Source: Vibrio sp. UBA2441 (GTDB taxonomy: Bacteria > Pseudomonadota > Gammaproteobacteria > Enterobacterales > Vibrionaceae). From it: 64,000 bases of DNA. The position numbers were made by a program, and so were the translations under genes. Shown here piece after piece: positions 1-8,296 of the stretch. The notes under the pieces were generated by a model, which made no database searches, had not been told where the DNA came from, and saw only the letters and a list, made by a program, of their open reading frames with translations. How positions within the stretch are numbered: the stretch's first letter is position 1; every line of letters starts with the position of its first letter. The stretch covers positions 1-64,000 of the forward strand of contig DDQN01000064.1 in assembly GCA_002342685.1 (NCBI GenBank), given 5' to 3'.

Positions 1-165
1 GACATCACGCTTCCTGAAGGTGTTGAGATGGTAATGCCAGGTGATAACGTTCAAATGACGGTTGAGCTAATTGCTCCAATCGCAATGGACGAAGGTCTAC
101 GCTTCGCAATCCGTGAAGGTGGCCGTACAGTTGGTGCTGGTGTTGTTGCTAAAATCTTCGCATAA
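1..165 (+). CDS. tuf: Elongation factor Tu, C-terminal part (partial)
   Basis: The reading frame is open from base 1 and gives 54 residues ending VVAKIFA before TAA. The visible part (PGDNVQMTVELIAPIAM, then GLRFAIREGGRTVGAG) is the end of domain 3 of EF-Tu, the GTPase that delivers aminoacyl-tRNA to the ribosome. The 5' part lies outside the window. A tuf gene just before the S10 operon is the usual end of the str operon (rpsL-rpsG-fusA-tuf). It is closed by its own terminator. Confidence 0.97.
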   Translation, partial: DITLPEGVEMVMPGDNVQMTVELIAPIAMDEGLRFAIREGGRTVGAGVVAKIFA

Positions 166-193
166 TATCGATTGATTTTGCGCAAATTGCATT

Positions 194-222
194 AAAAAAG
201 GGAAGCTTCGGCTTCCCTTTTT
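194..222 (+). terminator. Intrinsic terminator of tuf / str operon
   Basis: A perfect 7-bp stem (GGGAAGC / GCTTCCC) with a TTCG tetraloop is followed by a run of T, 30 bases after the tuf stop codon. An A-run precedes the stem. Confidence 0.93.
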
Positions 223-248
223 GTTGCCACAAGGATACGACTACATTC

Positions 249-280
249 CTCGTTCCCACGCTCCAGCGTGGTAATGCATA
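249..280. repeat. Short palindromic repeat between tuf and the S10 promoter
   Basis: The stem CCACGCT-CC-AGCGTGG (256-271) is flanked by CGTTC on the left and TAATGC on the right. Similar CGTTCCCACGCTC...AGCGTGG units recur in intergenic DNA of many gammaproteobacteria (from memory, not searched). There is no T-run, so it does not look like a terminator. Confidence 0.5.
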
Positions 281-337
281 TTTAGCCTTGGCGAAACCTC
301 TACTTTTTATCCTTTTTGATTATTTTACATCCATCTC

Positions 338-365
338 TTGCATCCGGTTTTGTGATCTGTATAAT
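338..365 (+). promoter_or_regulatory. Sigma-70 promoter of the S10 operon
   Basis: TTGCAT (338-343) and a perfect TATAAT (360-365) are separated by 16 bp. A start near 372 would give a leader of about 255 nt before rpsJ. It is the best promoter match in the tuf-rpsJ gap. Confidence 0.8.
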
Positions 366-371
366 ACCGCC

Positions 372-626
372 CACTGGCTTAAGTCAGTTGTGAACCAATT
401 AGCAATGAGGATAAGCAATTACCTAGTGTAGGCGCTTAATAATGTATACTCAGCTTATGTTCGCAGTTAATAAAATACTAGCCTAGAGCTAGTTCAAATT
501 TAACTGACAACGCTTCCTAATCTTGGAGGCTACGGTTTCACATGAATCAATCGGCATTCACCTATATTATTAGGTTTGAGTGGCGATATTGTTTGTGTAA
601 TTTATTTATTATTGGAGCTCTGTCTC
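372..626 (+). promoter_or_regulatory. S10 operon mRNA leader, probable L4 autoregulatory region
   Basis: A leader of about 255 nt lies between the promoter and rpsJ and contains no convincing gene. In Enterobacteriaceae and Vibrio, ribosomal protein L4 (rplD) binds such a leader and causes both attenuation and translational repression. The end of this leader (TTATTGGAGCTCTG before ATG) matches the conserved S10 ribosome-binding region. The individual L4-binding helices were not assigned, so the function rests on position and on the known family behaviour. Confidence 0.65.
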
Positions 627-938
627 ATGCAGAACCAACGTATTCGTATCCGTCTTAAAGCTTTCGATTATAAACTAATCGATCAGTCTACAGCGGAAAT
701 CGTAGAAACAGCAAAACGTACCGGCGCGCAGGTTCGTGGTCCTATTCCACTACCTACTCGTAAAGAACGTTTCACTATTCTAATCTCTCCACACGTTAAC
801 AAAGATGCGCGTGATCAGTACGAGATTCGTACTCACAAGCGTCTGATCGACATCGTAGAACCAACTGACAAGACTGTAGATGCTCTTATGCGTCTAGATC
901 TTGCTGCTGGTGTCGATGTTCAAATCAGCCTAGGTTAA
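627..938 (+). CDS. rpsJ: 30S ribosomal protein S10 (NusE)
   Basis: The product is 103 aa, the standard length, starting MQNQRIRIRL. An in-frame upstream extension to 576 exists but lies in the leader. The ATG at 627 is chosen because GGAG (614-617) sits at the right distance and the N-terminus matches S10. S10 is in the 30S head and also acts as NusE in antitermination, joining NusB and NusG. It is the first gene of the S10 operon, with rplC 14 bases downstream. Confidence 0.98.
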   Translation: MQNQRIRIRLKAFDYKLIDQSTAEIVETAKRTGAQVRGPIPLPTRKERFTILISPHVNKDARDQYEIRTHKRLIDIVEPTDKTVDALMRLDLAAGVDVQISLG

Positions 939-952
939 GGGAGAATAGAATA

Positions 953-1582
953 ATGATAGGTCTAGTCGGACGTAAAGTGGGTATGACCCGCGTATTTACC
1001 GAAGAAGGCGTTTCTATTCCAGTAACAGTTGTTGAAGTAGAAGCTAACCGCATTGCTCAAGTTAAAACACTTGATAATGACGGCTATGCTGCTATCCAGA
1101 TTACTGCTGGTGCTAAGAAAGCCAACCGTGTATCTAAGCCAGAAGCTGGTCACTTTGCGAAAGCAGGTGTTGAAGCTGGCCGCGGTCTTTGGGAATTCCG
1201 TTTAGAAAACGGTGAAGAGTTTGAAGTTGGCGCTGAGCTAACAGTAGAACTATTCAATGAAATCAAAAAAGTAGACGTTACTGGTACATCTAAAGGTAAG
1301 GGCTTCCAAGGCGTAGTTAAGCGTTGGAACTTCAGTACTCAAGATATGACTCACGGTAACTCTTTGTCTCACCGTGCACCGGGTTCAATTGGCCAATGTC
1401 AAACTCCAGGTCGCGTGTTTAAAGGCAAGAAAATGGCAGGTCACATGGGTGCTGAGCGTGTAACGACTCAAAACCTAGAGATCGTACGTGTTGACGCTGA
1501 GCGCAATCTGCTTCTTATTAAAGGTGCAGTACCAGGCTCAACAGGTGGCAACGTGATCGTAAAACCAGCTGTTAAAGCATAA
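953..1582 (+). CDS. rplC: 50S ribosomal protein L3
   Basis: The 209-aa product equals E. coli L3 in length. L3 is an early assembly protein that binds 23S rRNA near its 3' end and sends a loop towards the peptidyl transferase centre. The loop segment GSIGQCQTPGRVFKGKKMAG is present, and Gln150 is the residue methylated by PrmB in E. coli. The gene follows rpsJ after 14 bases, with a purine-rich ribosome-binding site. Confidence 0.98.
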   Translation: MIGLVGRKVGMTRVFTEEGVSIPVTVVEVEANRIAQVKTLDNDGYAAIQITAGAKKANRVSKPEAGHFAKAGVEAGRGLWEFRLENGEEFEVGAELTVELFNEIKKVDVTGTSKGKGFQGVVKRWNFSTQDMTHGNSLSHRAPGSIGQCQTPGRVFKGKKMAGHMGAERVTTQNLEIVRVDAERNLLLIKGAVPGSTGGNVIVKPAVKA

Positions 1583-1598
1583 CGTCTAGGAGTAAGTA

Positions 1599-2201
1599 AT
1601 GGAATTGATAGTTAAAGGTGCTGATGCACTAACTGTTTCCGAAACTACTTTCGGACGTGAGTTTAACGAAGCTCTTGTACATCAAGTAGTTGTTGCTTTT
1701 GCAGCAGGTGCTCGTCAAGGTACTCGTGCTCAAAAGACTCGTTCAGAAGTATCTGGCGGCGGTGCTAAGCCTTGGCGTCAAAAAGGTACTGGCCGTGCAC
1801 GTGCTGGTACAATTCGTAGCCCAATCTGGCGTACAGGTGGTGTTACTTTTGCTGCGAAACCACAAGATCACAGCCAAAAAGTTAACAAGAAAATGTACCG
1901 CGGTGCTATGAAAAGCATTCTTTCTGAATTGGTTCGTCAAGAGCGTTTAATCGTTGTTGATAACTTTTCAGTAGAAGCACCAAAAACTAAAGAGCTAGTA
2001 GCTAAGCTTAAAGAACTTGAGCTTAAAGATGTTCTGATCGTAACTGGCGAAGTAGATGAAAATCTATTCTTAGCTGCTCGTAACCTTTATAAAGTTGATG
2101 CTCGTGACGTTGCTGCGATTGATCCAGTAAGTCTGATTGCATTTGACAAGGTTCTTATAACTGCTGATGCAGTTAAGCAAGTTGAGGAGATGCTGGCATG
2201 A
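1599..2201 (+). CDS. rplD: 50S ribosomal protein L4, S10 operon autoregulator
   Basis: The 200-aa product is one residue shorter than E. coli L4. L4 binds 23S rRNA and its extended loop lines the exit tunnel. The basic loop (RQGTRAQKTRSEVSGGGAKPW and following residues, about 39-90) is visible. Free L4 is the known repressor of the S10 operon in this group. The stop overlaps the start of rplW by 4 bases (ATGA), which suggests translational coupling. Confidence 0.98.
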   Translation: MELIVKGADALTVSETTFGREFNEALVHQVVVAFAAGARQGTRAQKTRSEVSGGGAKPWRQKGTGRARAGTIRSPIWRTGGVTFAAKPQDHSQKVNKKMYRGAMKSILSELVRQERLIVVDNFSVEAPKTKELVAKLKELELKDVLIVTGEVDENLFLAARNLYKVDARDVAAIDPVSLIAFDKVLITADAVKQVEEMLA

Positions 2202-2500
2202 TCACTGAAGAGCGTCTACTAAAAGTTCTACGTGCTCCACATGTCTCTGAAAAAGCAACTATGACTGCTGAAAAAGCGAACACTATCGTTTTTAAAGTAG
2301 CTAAAGATGCAACTAAAAAAGAGATCAAAGCAGCGGTAGAAAAGCTATTTGAAGTTGAAGTTAAGACTGTAAATACTCTTATTCTTAAGGGTAAGACCAA
2401 ACGTCAAGGTATGCGTGAAGGCCGTCGTTCAGACGTGAAAAAAGCTTACGTTACTTTGAAAGAAGGTCAGGATCTTGACTTCGTTGGCGGTGCGGAATAA
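2198..2500 (+). CDS. rplW: 50S ribosomal protein L23
   Basis: The 100-aa product is the usual length and starts MITEERLLKVLRAPHVSEKA. L23 sits at the exit of the polypeptide tunnel and docks trigger factor and SRP. The C-terminal KTKRQGMREGRR region matches the rRNA-binding extension. The start overlaps rplD by 4 bases. Confidence 0.98.
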   Translation: MITEERLLKVLRAPHVSEKATMTAEKANTIVFKVAKDATKKEIKAAVEKLFEVEVKTVNTLILKGKTKRQGMREGRRSDVKKAYVTLKEGQDLDFVGGAE

Positions 2501-2515
2501 CAGGAGTAGTTAAGA

Positions 2516-3340
2516 ATGGCTATTGTTAAATGTAAGCCGACTTCCCCTGGTCGTCGTCACGTAGTTAAAGTTGTTAACGCTGACCTGCACAAGGGTAAGC
2601 CATACGCTCCACTTTTAGAGAAAAACTCTAAAAATGGCGGTCGTAACAACCACGGTCGTATTACAGTTCGTCACATCGGTGGTGGTCACAAGCATCATTA
2701 TCGTGTAGTTGACTTTAAACGTAATAAAGACGGTATCCCAGCGAAAGTTGAGCGTATCGAATACGATCCAAACCGTAGCGCAAACATTGCTCTAGTTCTG
2801 TACGCAGACGGTGAGCGTCGCTACATCATTGCACCTAAGGGTATCCTTGCGGGTTCTCAAGTACAATCTGGTGTTGATGCGCCTATTAAAGCAGGTAACA
2901 CTCTGCCAATGCGCAACATCCCAGTAGGTTCTACAGTTCACTGTGTTGAACTAAAACCTGGTAAAGGTGCACAAATTGCTCGTTCTGCGGGTGCATACGC
3001 ACAAATCATCGCTCGCGATGGTGCTTATGTAACTCTACGCCTACGTTCTGGCGAAATGCGCAAAGTTCTTTCTGAAGGTCGTGCAACGATCGGTGAAGTT
3101 GGTAACTCTGAGCATATGCTACGTGAACTAGGTAAAGCTGGTGCTAGCCGCTGGCGTGGTGTTCGTCCAACCGTTCGTGGTGTTGTGATGAACCCAGTAG
3201 ATCACCCACATGGTGGTGGTGAAGGCCGTACTTCTGGTGGTCGTCATCCAGTATCTCCTTGGGGTCAGCCTACTAAGGGCTTCAAGACTCGTAAGAACAA
3301 GCGCACTGACAAGTACATTGTACGTCGTCGTAATAAATAA
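2516..3340 (+). CDS. rplB: 50S ribosomal protein L2
   Basis: The product is 274 aa (273 in E. coli). L2 is needed for subunit association and peptidyl transferase activity. The conserved C-terminal motif VDHPHGGGEGRTSGG, which contains the histidine important for activity, is intact. The C-terminus is very basic (KTRKNKRTDKYIVRRRNK). RBS AGGAG lies upstream. Confidence 0.98.
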   Translation: MAIVKCKPTSPGRRHVVKVVNADLHKGKPYAPLLEKNSKNGGRNNHGRITVRHIGGGHKHHYRVVDFKRNKDGIPAKVERIEYDPNRSANIALVLYADGERRYIIAPKGILAGSQVQSGVDAPIKAGNTLPMRNIPVGSTVHCVELKPGKGAQIARSAGAYAQIIARDGAYVTLRLRSGEMRKVLSEGRATIGEVGNSEHMLRELGKAGASRWRGVRPTVRGVVMNPVDHPHGGGEGRTSGGRHPVSPWGQPTKGFKTRKNKRTDKYIVRRRNK

Positions 3341-3359
3341 TCTATAAAGAGGAATCGCC

Positions 3360-3638
3360 ATGCCACGTTCTCTCAAGAAAGGTCCTTTTATTGACCTACA
3401 CTTGCTGAAGAAGGTAGAGAAAGCGGTGGAAAGCGGAGACAAAAAGCCTATTAAGACTTGGTCCCGTCGCTCAATGATCATTCCAACAATGATCGGTTTG
3501 ACCATCGCTGTCCATAATGGTCGTCAGCACGTACCAGTATTTGTAACTGATGAAATGATCGGTCACAAACTGGGTGAATTTGCACCAACTCGTACTTATC
3601 GCGGCCATGCTGCAGATAAGAAAGCGAAAAAGAAATAA
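3360..3638 (+). CDS. rpsS: 30S ribosomal protein S19
   Basis: The 92-aa product starts [20 protein letters not shown], as S19 does. S19 is in the 30S head beside S13, near the A-site tRNA. The motif [15 protein letters not shown] is present. RBS AGAGGA precedes the ATG. Confidence 0.98.
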
Positions 3639-3648
3639 GGAGTAGATA

Positions 3649-3981
3649 ATGGAAGCACTAGCTAAACATAACTTTGCTCGTATTTCGCCTCAAAAGGCTC
3701 GCTTAGTTGCAGACCAAATTCGCGGTAAATCTGTTGACCAAGCTCTAGAAATCTTAACGTTCAGCAACAAAAAAGCTGCTGTACTAATTAAGAAAGTTCT
3801 TGAGTCAGCAATCGCAAATGCGGAACACAACGAAGGTGCAGATATCGACGATCTTAATGTCGCTAAAATCTTCGTAGATGAAGGCCCTATCATGAAGCGT
3901 ATTATGCCTCGTGCTAAAGGTCGTGCCGATCGTATCTTGAAGCGTTCAAGCCACATCAGCATCGTTGTAGCTGATCGCTAG
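3649..3981 (+). CDS. rplV: 50S ribosomal protein L22
   Basis: The 110-aa product equals E. coli L22. The long beta-hairpin that lines the exit tunnel (MKRIMPRAKGRADRILKRSS, about 82-101) is intact, with no sign of the known macrolide-resistance deletions or insertions there. It starts 10 bases after rpsS. Confidence 0.98.
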   Translation: MEALAKHNFARISPQKARLVADQIRGKSVDQALEILTFSNKKAAVLIKKVLESAIANAEHNEGADIDDLNVAKIFVDEGPIMKRIMPRAKGRADRILKRSSHISIVVADR

Positions 3982-3999
3982 AGACTAGGAGAGTAAGCA

Positions 4000-4698
4000 A
4001 TGGGTCAGAAAGTACATCCAAATGGTATTCGTCTTGGCATCGTTAAGCCTTGGAATGCTACATGGTTTGCTAATACCAAAGAATTCGCTGACAACCTAGA
4101 CGGCGACTTCAAGGTACGTCAGTTCCTAACTAAGGAACTTTCAAAAGCATCTCTATCACGTATCGTTATCGAGCGTCCTGCTAAGAGTATTCGTGTGACT
4201 ATTCACACTGCTCGTCCAGGTGTTGTTATCGGTAAGAAAGGTGAAGACGTTGAGAAGCTACGCACAGCTGTAGCTAAAATTGCAGGTGTACCAGCGCAAA
4301 TTAACATCGCTGAAGTACGTAAGCCTGAGCTAGACGGTCAATTAGTGGCTGATAGCATCGCGTCTCAGCTAGAGCGTCGCGTTATGTTCCGTCGTGCTAT
4401 GAAGCGCGCAGTACAAAACGCAATGCGCCTAGGTGCGAAGGGTATCAAGGTTGAAGTAAGCGGTCGTCTTGGCGGCGCTGAAATCGCGCGTACTGAATGG
4501 TACCGTGAAGGCCGTGTGCCACTACACACACTACGTGCTGATATTGATTACGCAACTTCTTCGGCTCACACCCAATACGGTGTGATCGGCATTAAAGTTT
4601 GGATCTTCAAAGGTGAGATTCTAGGCGGAATGCCAGCTGCTAACGCAGTAGAGCCAAAGGCTGACAAGCCTAAGAAGCAGCGTAAAGGCCGTAAATAA
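4000..4698 (+). CDS. rpsC: 30S ribosomal protein S3
   Basis: The product is 232 aa (233 in E. coli). S3 is in the 30S head at the mRNA entry site and has helicase activity with S4 and S5. The KH domain includes GVVIGKKGEDVEKLR (about residues 74-88). The C-terminal tail is lysine-rich. RBS AGGAGAG lies before the ATG. Confidence 0.98.
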   Translation: MGQKVHPNGIRLGIVKPWNATWFANTKEFADNLDGDFKVRQFLTKELSKASLSRIVIERPAKSIRVTIHTARPGVVIGKKGEDVEKLRTAVAKIAGVPAQINIAEVRKPELDGQLVADSIASQLERRVMFRRAMKRAVQNAMRLGAKGIKVEVSGRLGGAEIARTEWYREGRVPLHTLRADIDYATSSAHTQYGVIGIKVWIFKGEILGGMPAANAVEPKADKPKKQRKGRK

Positions 4699-4709
4699 GG
4701 AGACGACTG

Positions 4710-5120
4710 ATGTTACAACCTAAACGTACTAAGTTCCGTAAGGTTCAGACTGGTCGCAACCGTGGTCTAGCTAAAGGTACTGATGTAAGCTTCGGCGAAT
4801 TCGGTCTAAAAGCAGTCGGCCGTGGCCGTATTACTGCTCGTCAGATTGAAGCAGCTCGTCGTGCGATGACGCGTCACGTTAAGCGTCAAGGTCAAATCTG
4901 GATTCGTATTTTTCCAGACAAGCCAATCACAGAAAAACCACTTGAAGTTCGTCAGGGTAAGGGTAAAGGTAACGTTGAGTACTGGGTAGCCCAAGTCCAA
5001 CCTGGAAAGGTTATGTACGAAATGAACGGTGTACCTGAAGAATTGGCACGTGAAGCGTTCCGCCTTGCGGCACGTAAACTGCCAATCAAAACAACATTTG
5101 TAACTAAGCAGGTGATGTGA
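4710..5120 (+). CDS. rplP: 50S ribosomal protein L16
   Basis: The 136-aa product begins MLQPKRTKFRKVQTGRNRGL, typical of L16. L16 organises the A-site region of the 50S subunit. The conserved WIRIFPDKPIT segment is present. Its TGA stop shares one base with the rpmC ATG (TGATG, 5118-5122). Confidence 0.98.
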   Translation: MLQPKRTKFRKVQTGRNRGLAKGTDVSFGEFGLKAVGRGRITARQIEAARRAMTRHVKRQGQIWIRIFPDKPITEKPLEVRQGKGKGNVEYWVAQVQPGKVMYEMNGVPEELAREAFRLAARKLPIKTTFVTKQVM

Positions 5121-5311
5121 TGAAAGCACAAGATCTACGCGAAAAAAACGCTGAAGAGCTTAACGCAGAGCTATTAAATTTGCTTCGCGAACAGTTTAAC
5201 TTGCGTATGCAAGCAGCGACTGGTCAGCTTCAGCAAACTCATACTCTGAGAGCTGTACGCCGTGATATCGCACGTGTGAAAACTGTTTTGACTGAGAAGG
5301 CAGGCGCATAA
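5120..5311 (+). CDS. rpmC: 50S ribosomal protein L29
   Basis: The 63-aa product MKAQDLREKNAEELNAELLN... is the standard length. A GTG one codon earlier is possible, but ATG 5120 overlaps the rplP stop in a TGATG coupling arrangement and gives the family N-terminus. L29 lies beside L23 at the tunnel exit. Its stop overlaps the rpsQ start by one base. Confidence 0.97.
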   Translation: MKAQDLREKNAEELNAELLNLLREQFNLRMQAATGQLQQTHTLRAVRRDIARVKTVLTEKAGA

Positions 5312-5565
5312 TGAGCGACAAAATCCGTACTATGCAAGGCCGTGTAGTTAGCGACAAGATGGACAAGTCTATCACTGTAGCTATCGAGCGTATGGTTAAA
5401 CACCCAATTTACGGCAAGTTCGTAAAGCGCACGACTAAACTGCATGCACATGATGAAACCAACGAATGTGGCCAAGGCGACAAAGTTGAGATTCGTGAAT
5501 GTCGTCCATTGTCTAAGACTAAGTCTTGGACTTTGGTGAAAGTTATAGAAAAGGCAAAAAGCTAA
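5311..5565 (+). CDS. rpsQ: 30S ribosomal protein S17
   Basis: The 84-aa product is the E. coli length. S17 is a primary 16S rRNA-binding protein with an OB fold (VVSDKMDKSITVAIER). It is the last gene of the S10 operon and is followed by a terminator 30 bases downstream. Confidence 0.98.
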   Translation: MSDKIRTMQGRVVSDKMDKSITVAIERMVKHPIYGKFVKRTTKLHAHDETNECGQGDKVEIRECRPLSKTKSWTLVKVIEKAKS

Positions 5566-5595
5566 TTTAGCTTTTACTTGATTCTATAGCGAAAT

Positions 5596-5632
5596 GGCGG
5601 CTCCAAATTATTTTTGGGGCCGCCTATTTTTT
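5596..5632 (+). terminator. Terminator-like hairpin after rpsQ (S10/spc boundary)
   Basis: GGCGGC and GCCGCC arms, extended by CCAAA/TTTGG, form a stable hairpin followed by TATTTTTT. It separates the S10 operon from the spc operon. Some read-through into rplN is known for this boundary in E. coli and is possible here. Confidence 0.85.
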
Positions 5633-5636
5633 GTCT

Positions 5637-5732
5637 ACCCAATCACAAAAAAGGGTGGTACAATTCGCAGCCCTTATTAAAAGGCAGCCCGACCCGAGAG
5701 GGTCTAGTTTAAATAATTAGCGGAGCACTAAC
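5637..5732 (+). promoter_or_regulatory. spc operon promoter and leader
   Basis: A -10-like TACAAT is at 5659-5664. I see no good -35 at the usual distance; TTGTCT at 5631-5636 is 22 bp away. A small hairpin, GACCC-GAGA-GGGTC (5691-5704), lies in the leader. A promoter is expected here because the terminator precedes it. Confidence 0.5.
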
Positions 5733-6104
5733 ATGATCCAAATGCAAAGTACACTTGACGCCGCGGATAACTCTGGCGCGCGCAAGGTAATGTGTATTAA
5801 GGTTCTGGGTGGCTCTCACCGCCGTTATGCACATATTGGCGACGTCATCAAAGTTACTGTTAAGGAAGCAATTCCTCGCGGTAAAGTAAAAAAAGGTGAT
5901 GTTCTCAAAGCGGTAGTGGTGCGCACCCGTAAAGGCGTACGTCGCCCTGACGGTTCTGTCATTCGCTTCGACCGTAATGCTTGTGTATTGTTAAACGACA
6001 CTACTGAGCAACCAGTCGGTACACGTATCTTTGGACCAGTGACTCGTGAACTTCGCAATGCGAAATTCATGAAAATAGTCTCTCTGGCTCCAGAAGTTCT
6101 GTAA
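5733..6104 (+). CDS. rplN: 50S ribosomal protein L14
   Basis: The 123-aa product is the standard length and ends FMKIVSLAPEVL. L14 lies at the subunit interface beside L19 and is the binding point of silencing factor RsfS. It is the first gene of the spc operon, with RBS GCGGAG upstream. Confidence 0.98.
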   Translation: MIQMQSTLDAADNSGARKVMCIKVLGGSHRRYAHIGDVIKVTVKEAIPRGKVKKGDVLKAVVVRTRKGVRRPDGSVIRFDRNACVLLNDTTEQPVGTRIFGPVTRELRNAKFMKIVSLAPEVL

Positions 6105-6117
6105 GGAGCATCCAGAA

Positions 6118-6435
6118 ATGGCAGCTAAAATCCGTCGTAATGACGAAGTAATCATTCTTGCTGGTAAAGATAAAGGCAAGAAAGGTAAAGTAACTAAGGT
6201 TCTAACTACTGGTAAAGTTATCGTTGAAGGTATCAACCTTGTTAAGAAGCACCAAAAGCCGGTTCCGGCTCTAGGTCAACAAGGCGGTATCGTGGAACAA
6301 GAAGCAGCAATGGATGTTTCTAATGTTGCACTTTTCAACGCAGCAACTGGTAAAGCAGACCGCATCGGTTTTCGTATTGAAGATGGTAAGAAAGTTCGTT
6401 TCTTTAAGTCTAACGGCGAAACCGTTTCTAACTAA
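6118..6435 (+). CDS. rplX: 50S ribosomal protein L24
   Basis: The product is 105 aa (104 in E. coli), with the N-terminal KOW motif (NDEVIILAGKDKGKKGKV, residues 8-25). L24 is an assembly initiator bound to the 5' end of 23S rRNA. RBS AAGGAG lies upstream. Confidence 0.98.
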   Translation: MAAKIRRNDEVIILAGKDKGKKGKVTKVLTTGKVIVEGINLVKKHQKPVPALGQQGGIVEQEAAMDVSNVALFNAATGKADRIGFRIEDGKKVRFFKSNGETVSN

Positions 6436-6439
6436 TAGA

Positions 6440-6480
6440 AGTAATTTGGAGTTCTACTATGGCGAAACTGCATGATTACT
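6440..6480 (+). promoter_or_regulatory. Probable S8 translational repressor site at the rplE start
   Basis: AGTAAT (6440-6445) pairs with ATTACT (6475-6480) and encloses the rplE RBS and ATG. The segment GGCGAAACTGCATGATTACT at the start of rplE is, from memory, the same as in E. coli, where S8 binds to repress the spc operon. The base pairing is seen; the S8 role is inferred from the family. Confidence 0.6.
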
Positions 6481-6998
6481 ACAAGTCGTCTGTAGTCGCT
6501 GAACTTGCCAAAGAGTTCGGCTATACAAGCGTCATGCAAGTCCCTAGGATTGATAAAATCACCCTAAATATGGGCGTTGGTGAAGCAATCAACGATAAGA
6601 AACTGCTAGAAAACGCAGCCTCTGATATGGCGACCATCTCTGGTCAAAAGCCACTTATCACTAAGGCGCGTAAATCTGTTGCTGGTTTCAAAATTCGTGA
6701 AGGCTACCCAATTGGTTGTAAAGTAACCTTGCGTGGCGAGCGTATGTGGGAGTTTCTTGAGCGTTTAATCTCAATTGCTCTTCCACGAGTACGTGATTTC
6801 CGTGGTGTTAGCGCTAAGTCTTTTGACGGACGCGGTAACTTTAGCATGGGCGTTCGCGAGCAAATCATCTTTCCGGAAATCGACTACGATAAAGTCGATC
6901 GTGTGCGCGGTCTTGATATTACTATCACGACGTCTGCTGCAAACGATGAGGAAGGCCGAGCTCTGCTGGCTGCCTTTAACTTCCCATTCCGCAAATAA
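6459..6998 (+). CDS. rplE: 50S ribosomal protein L5
   Basis: The 179-aa product MAKLHDYYKSSVVAELAKEF... is the standard length. L5 forms the 5S rRNA particle with L18 and L25 and contacts P-site tRNA. The ATG lies inside a predicted S8-binding hairpin, so translation of this and the later genes may be set here. Confidence 0.98.
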   Translation: MAKLHDYYKSSVVAELAKEFGYTSVMQVPRIDKITLNMGVGEAINDKKLLENAASDMATISGQKPLITKARKSVAGFKIREGYPIGCKVTLRGERMWEFLERLISIALPRVRDFRGVSAKSFDGRGNFSMGVREQIIFPEIDYDKVDRVRGLDITITTSAANDEEGRALLAAFNFPFRK

Positions 6999-7015
6999 GG
7001 TGAAGGGTTACTGTT

Positions 7016-7321
7016 ATGGCTAAACAATCAATGAAGGCACGTGAAACAAAACGTGCAAAGCTAGTTGCTAAATTTGCTGAGAAGCGTTCAGCACTTAAAG
7101 CTATCATTAGCGATGTAAACGCATCTGAAGAAGATCGTTGGAATGCGGTACTTAAACTGCAATCTCTTCCACGTGATTCAAGTGCATCACGTCAGCGCAA
7201 CCGTTGCAACCAAACTGGTCGTCCACACGGTTACCTGCGTAAGTTCGGTCTGAGTCGTATTAAGGTTCGTGAAGCTTGCATGAAAGGCGAGATTCCGGGA
7301 CTTCGTAAGGCTAGCTGGTAA
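7016..7321 (+). CDS. rpsN: 30S ribosomal protein S14 (zinc-free form)
   Basis: The product is 101 aa, the long form without the two CxxC pairs, so zinc is not needed for folding. The C-terminal SRQRNRCNQTGRPHGYLRKF segment is typical. S14 joins the 30S head late in assembly. Confidence 0.98.
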   Translation: MAKQSMKARETKRAKLVAKFAEKRSALKAIISDVNASEEDRWNAVLKLQSLPRDSSASRQRNRCNQTGRPHGYLRKFGLSRIKVREACMKGEIPGLRKASW

Positions 7322-7350
7322 TTGCCACTTAATCATTTGGAGTAAATGTT

Positions 7351-7743
7351 ATGAGCATGCAAGATCCGATTTCGGATATGCTGACCCGCATTCGTAACGG
7401 TCAATCAGCAAATAAAGTTGCTGTGAAAATGCCTTCTTCAAAGCTTAAAGTTGCAATTGCTACTTTGTTAAAAGCTGAAGGTTATATCGTTGACTTCGCT
7501 GTTGAAGGCGAAGCAAAACCAGAGCTAGAAGTTACTCTTAAGTACTTCCAAGCTAACCCTGTAATCGAGCAAATCCAACGTGTATCACGTCCTGGTCTGC
7601 GCGTCTATAAGAATAAAGACTCGCTACCAACCGTGATGGGTGGTCTGGGTATTGCTGTAGTGTCCACTTCCAAGGGTCTGATGTCAGACCGTGCTGCTCG
7701 TAAAGCAGGTCTTGGTGGTGAGATCATCTGCTACGTAGCTTAA
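7351..7743 (+). CDS. rpsH: 30S ribosomal protein S8, spc operon autoregulator
   Basis: The 130-aa product starts MSMQDPISDMLTRIRNGQ. S8 binds helix 21 of 16S rRNA and, when free, the spc mRNA at rplE. The conserved C-terminal STSKGLMSDRAARKAGLGGE is intact. RBS TTGGAG lies upstream. Confidence 0.98.
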   Translation: MSMQDPISDMLTRIRNGQSANKVAVKMPSSKLKVAIATLLKAEGYIVDFAVEGEAKPELEVTLKYFQANPVIEQIQRVSRPGLRVYKNKDSLPTVMGGLGIAVVSTSKGLMSDRAARKAGLGGEIICYVA

Positions 7744-7753
7744 GGAGTAGACT

Positions 7754-8287
7754 ATGTCTCGTGTTGCTAAAGCACCTGTCGCTATTCCAGCTGGCGTAGA
7801 GGTGAAGCTTAACGGCCAAGAAGTCACTGTCAAAGGTGCCAAAGGCGAACTATCTCGTGTTATTAATAACGCAGTAGTTGTAGCCCAGGAAGACAACAAC
7901 CTTACTTTCACTCCAAGTGAAGGTGTGTTTAAAGCGAATGCTCAAGCAGGTACTGCTCGTGCACTAGTTAACAACATGGTTGTTGGTGTTACACAAGGCT
8001 TTACGAAGAAGCTATTACTTAAAGGTGTTGGTTACCGTGCTGCTGTTAAAGGCGCATCTGTAAACCTTACACTTGGCTTCTCTCACCCAGTAGAGCACGC
8101 TCTACCTGAAGGTGTTAAAGCAGAGTGTCCTAGCCAAACTGAAATTATTCTAACGGGTTGTGATAAACAACTTGTTGGTCAAGTTGCGGCTGACATTCGT
8201 TCTTACCGTGAGCCTGAGCCTTATAAAGGTAAAGGTGTTCGTTACGCAGATGAATTTGTGCGTACTAAAGAAGCTAAGAAGAAGTAA
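7754..8287 (+). CDS. rplF: 50S ribosomal protein L6
   Basis: The 177-aa product is the standard length, with two similar alpha/beta domains. The C-terminal signature PEPYKGKGVRYADE is present. L6 lies near the sarcin-ricin loop and the factor-binding site. Confidence 0.98.
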   Translation: MSRVAKAPVAIPAGVEVKLNGQEVTVKGAKGELSRVINNAVVVAQEDNNLTFTPSEGVFKANAQAGTARALVNNMVVGVTQGFTKKLLLKGVGYRAAVKGASVNLTLGFSHPVEHALPEGVKAECPSQTEIILTGCDKQLVGQVAADIRSYREPEPYKGKGVRYADEFVRTKEAKKK

Positions 8288-8296
8288 GGTAACACT

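Noticed and set aside
3128..3505. 125-aa minus-strand frame opposite rplB-rpsS
   Set aside because: Shadow of two conserved genes; it runs across their junction with no support.
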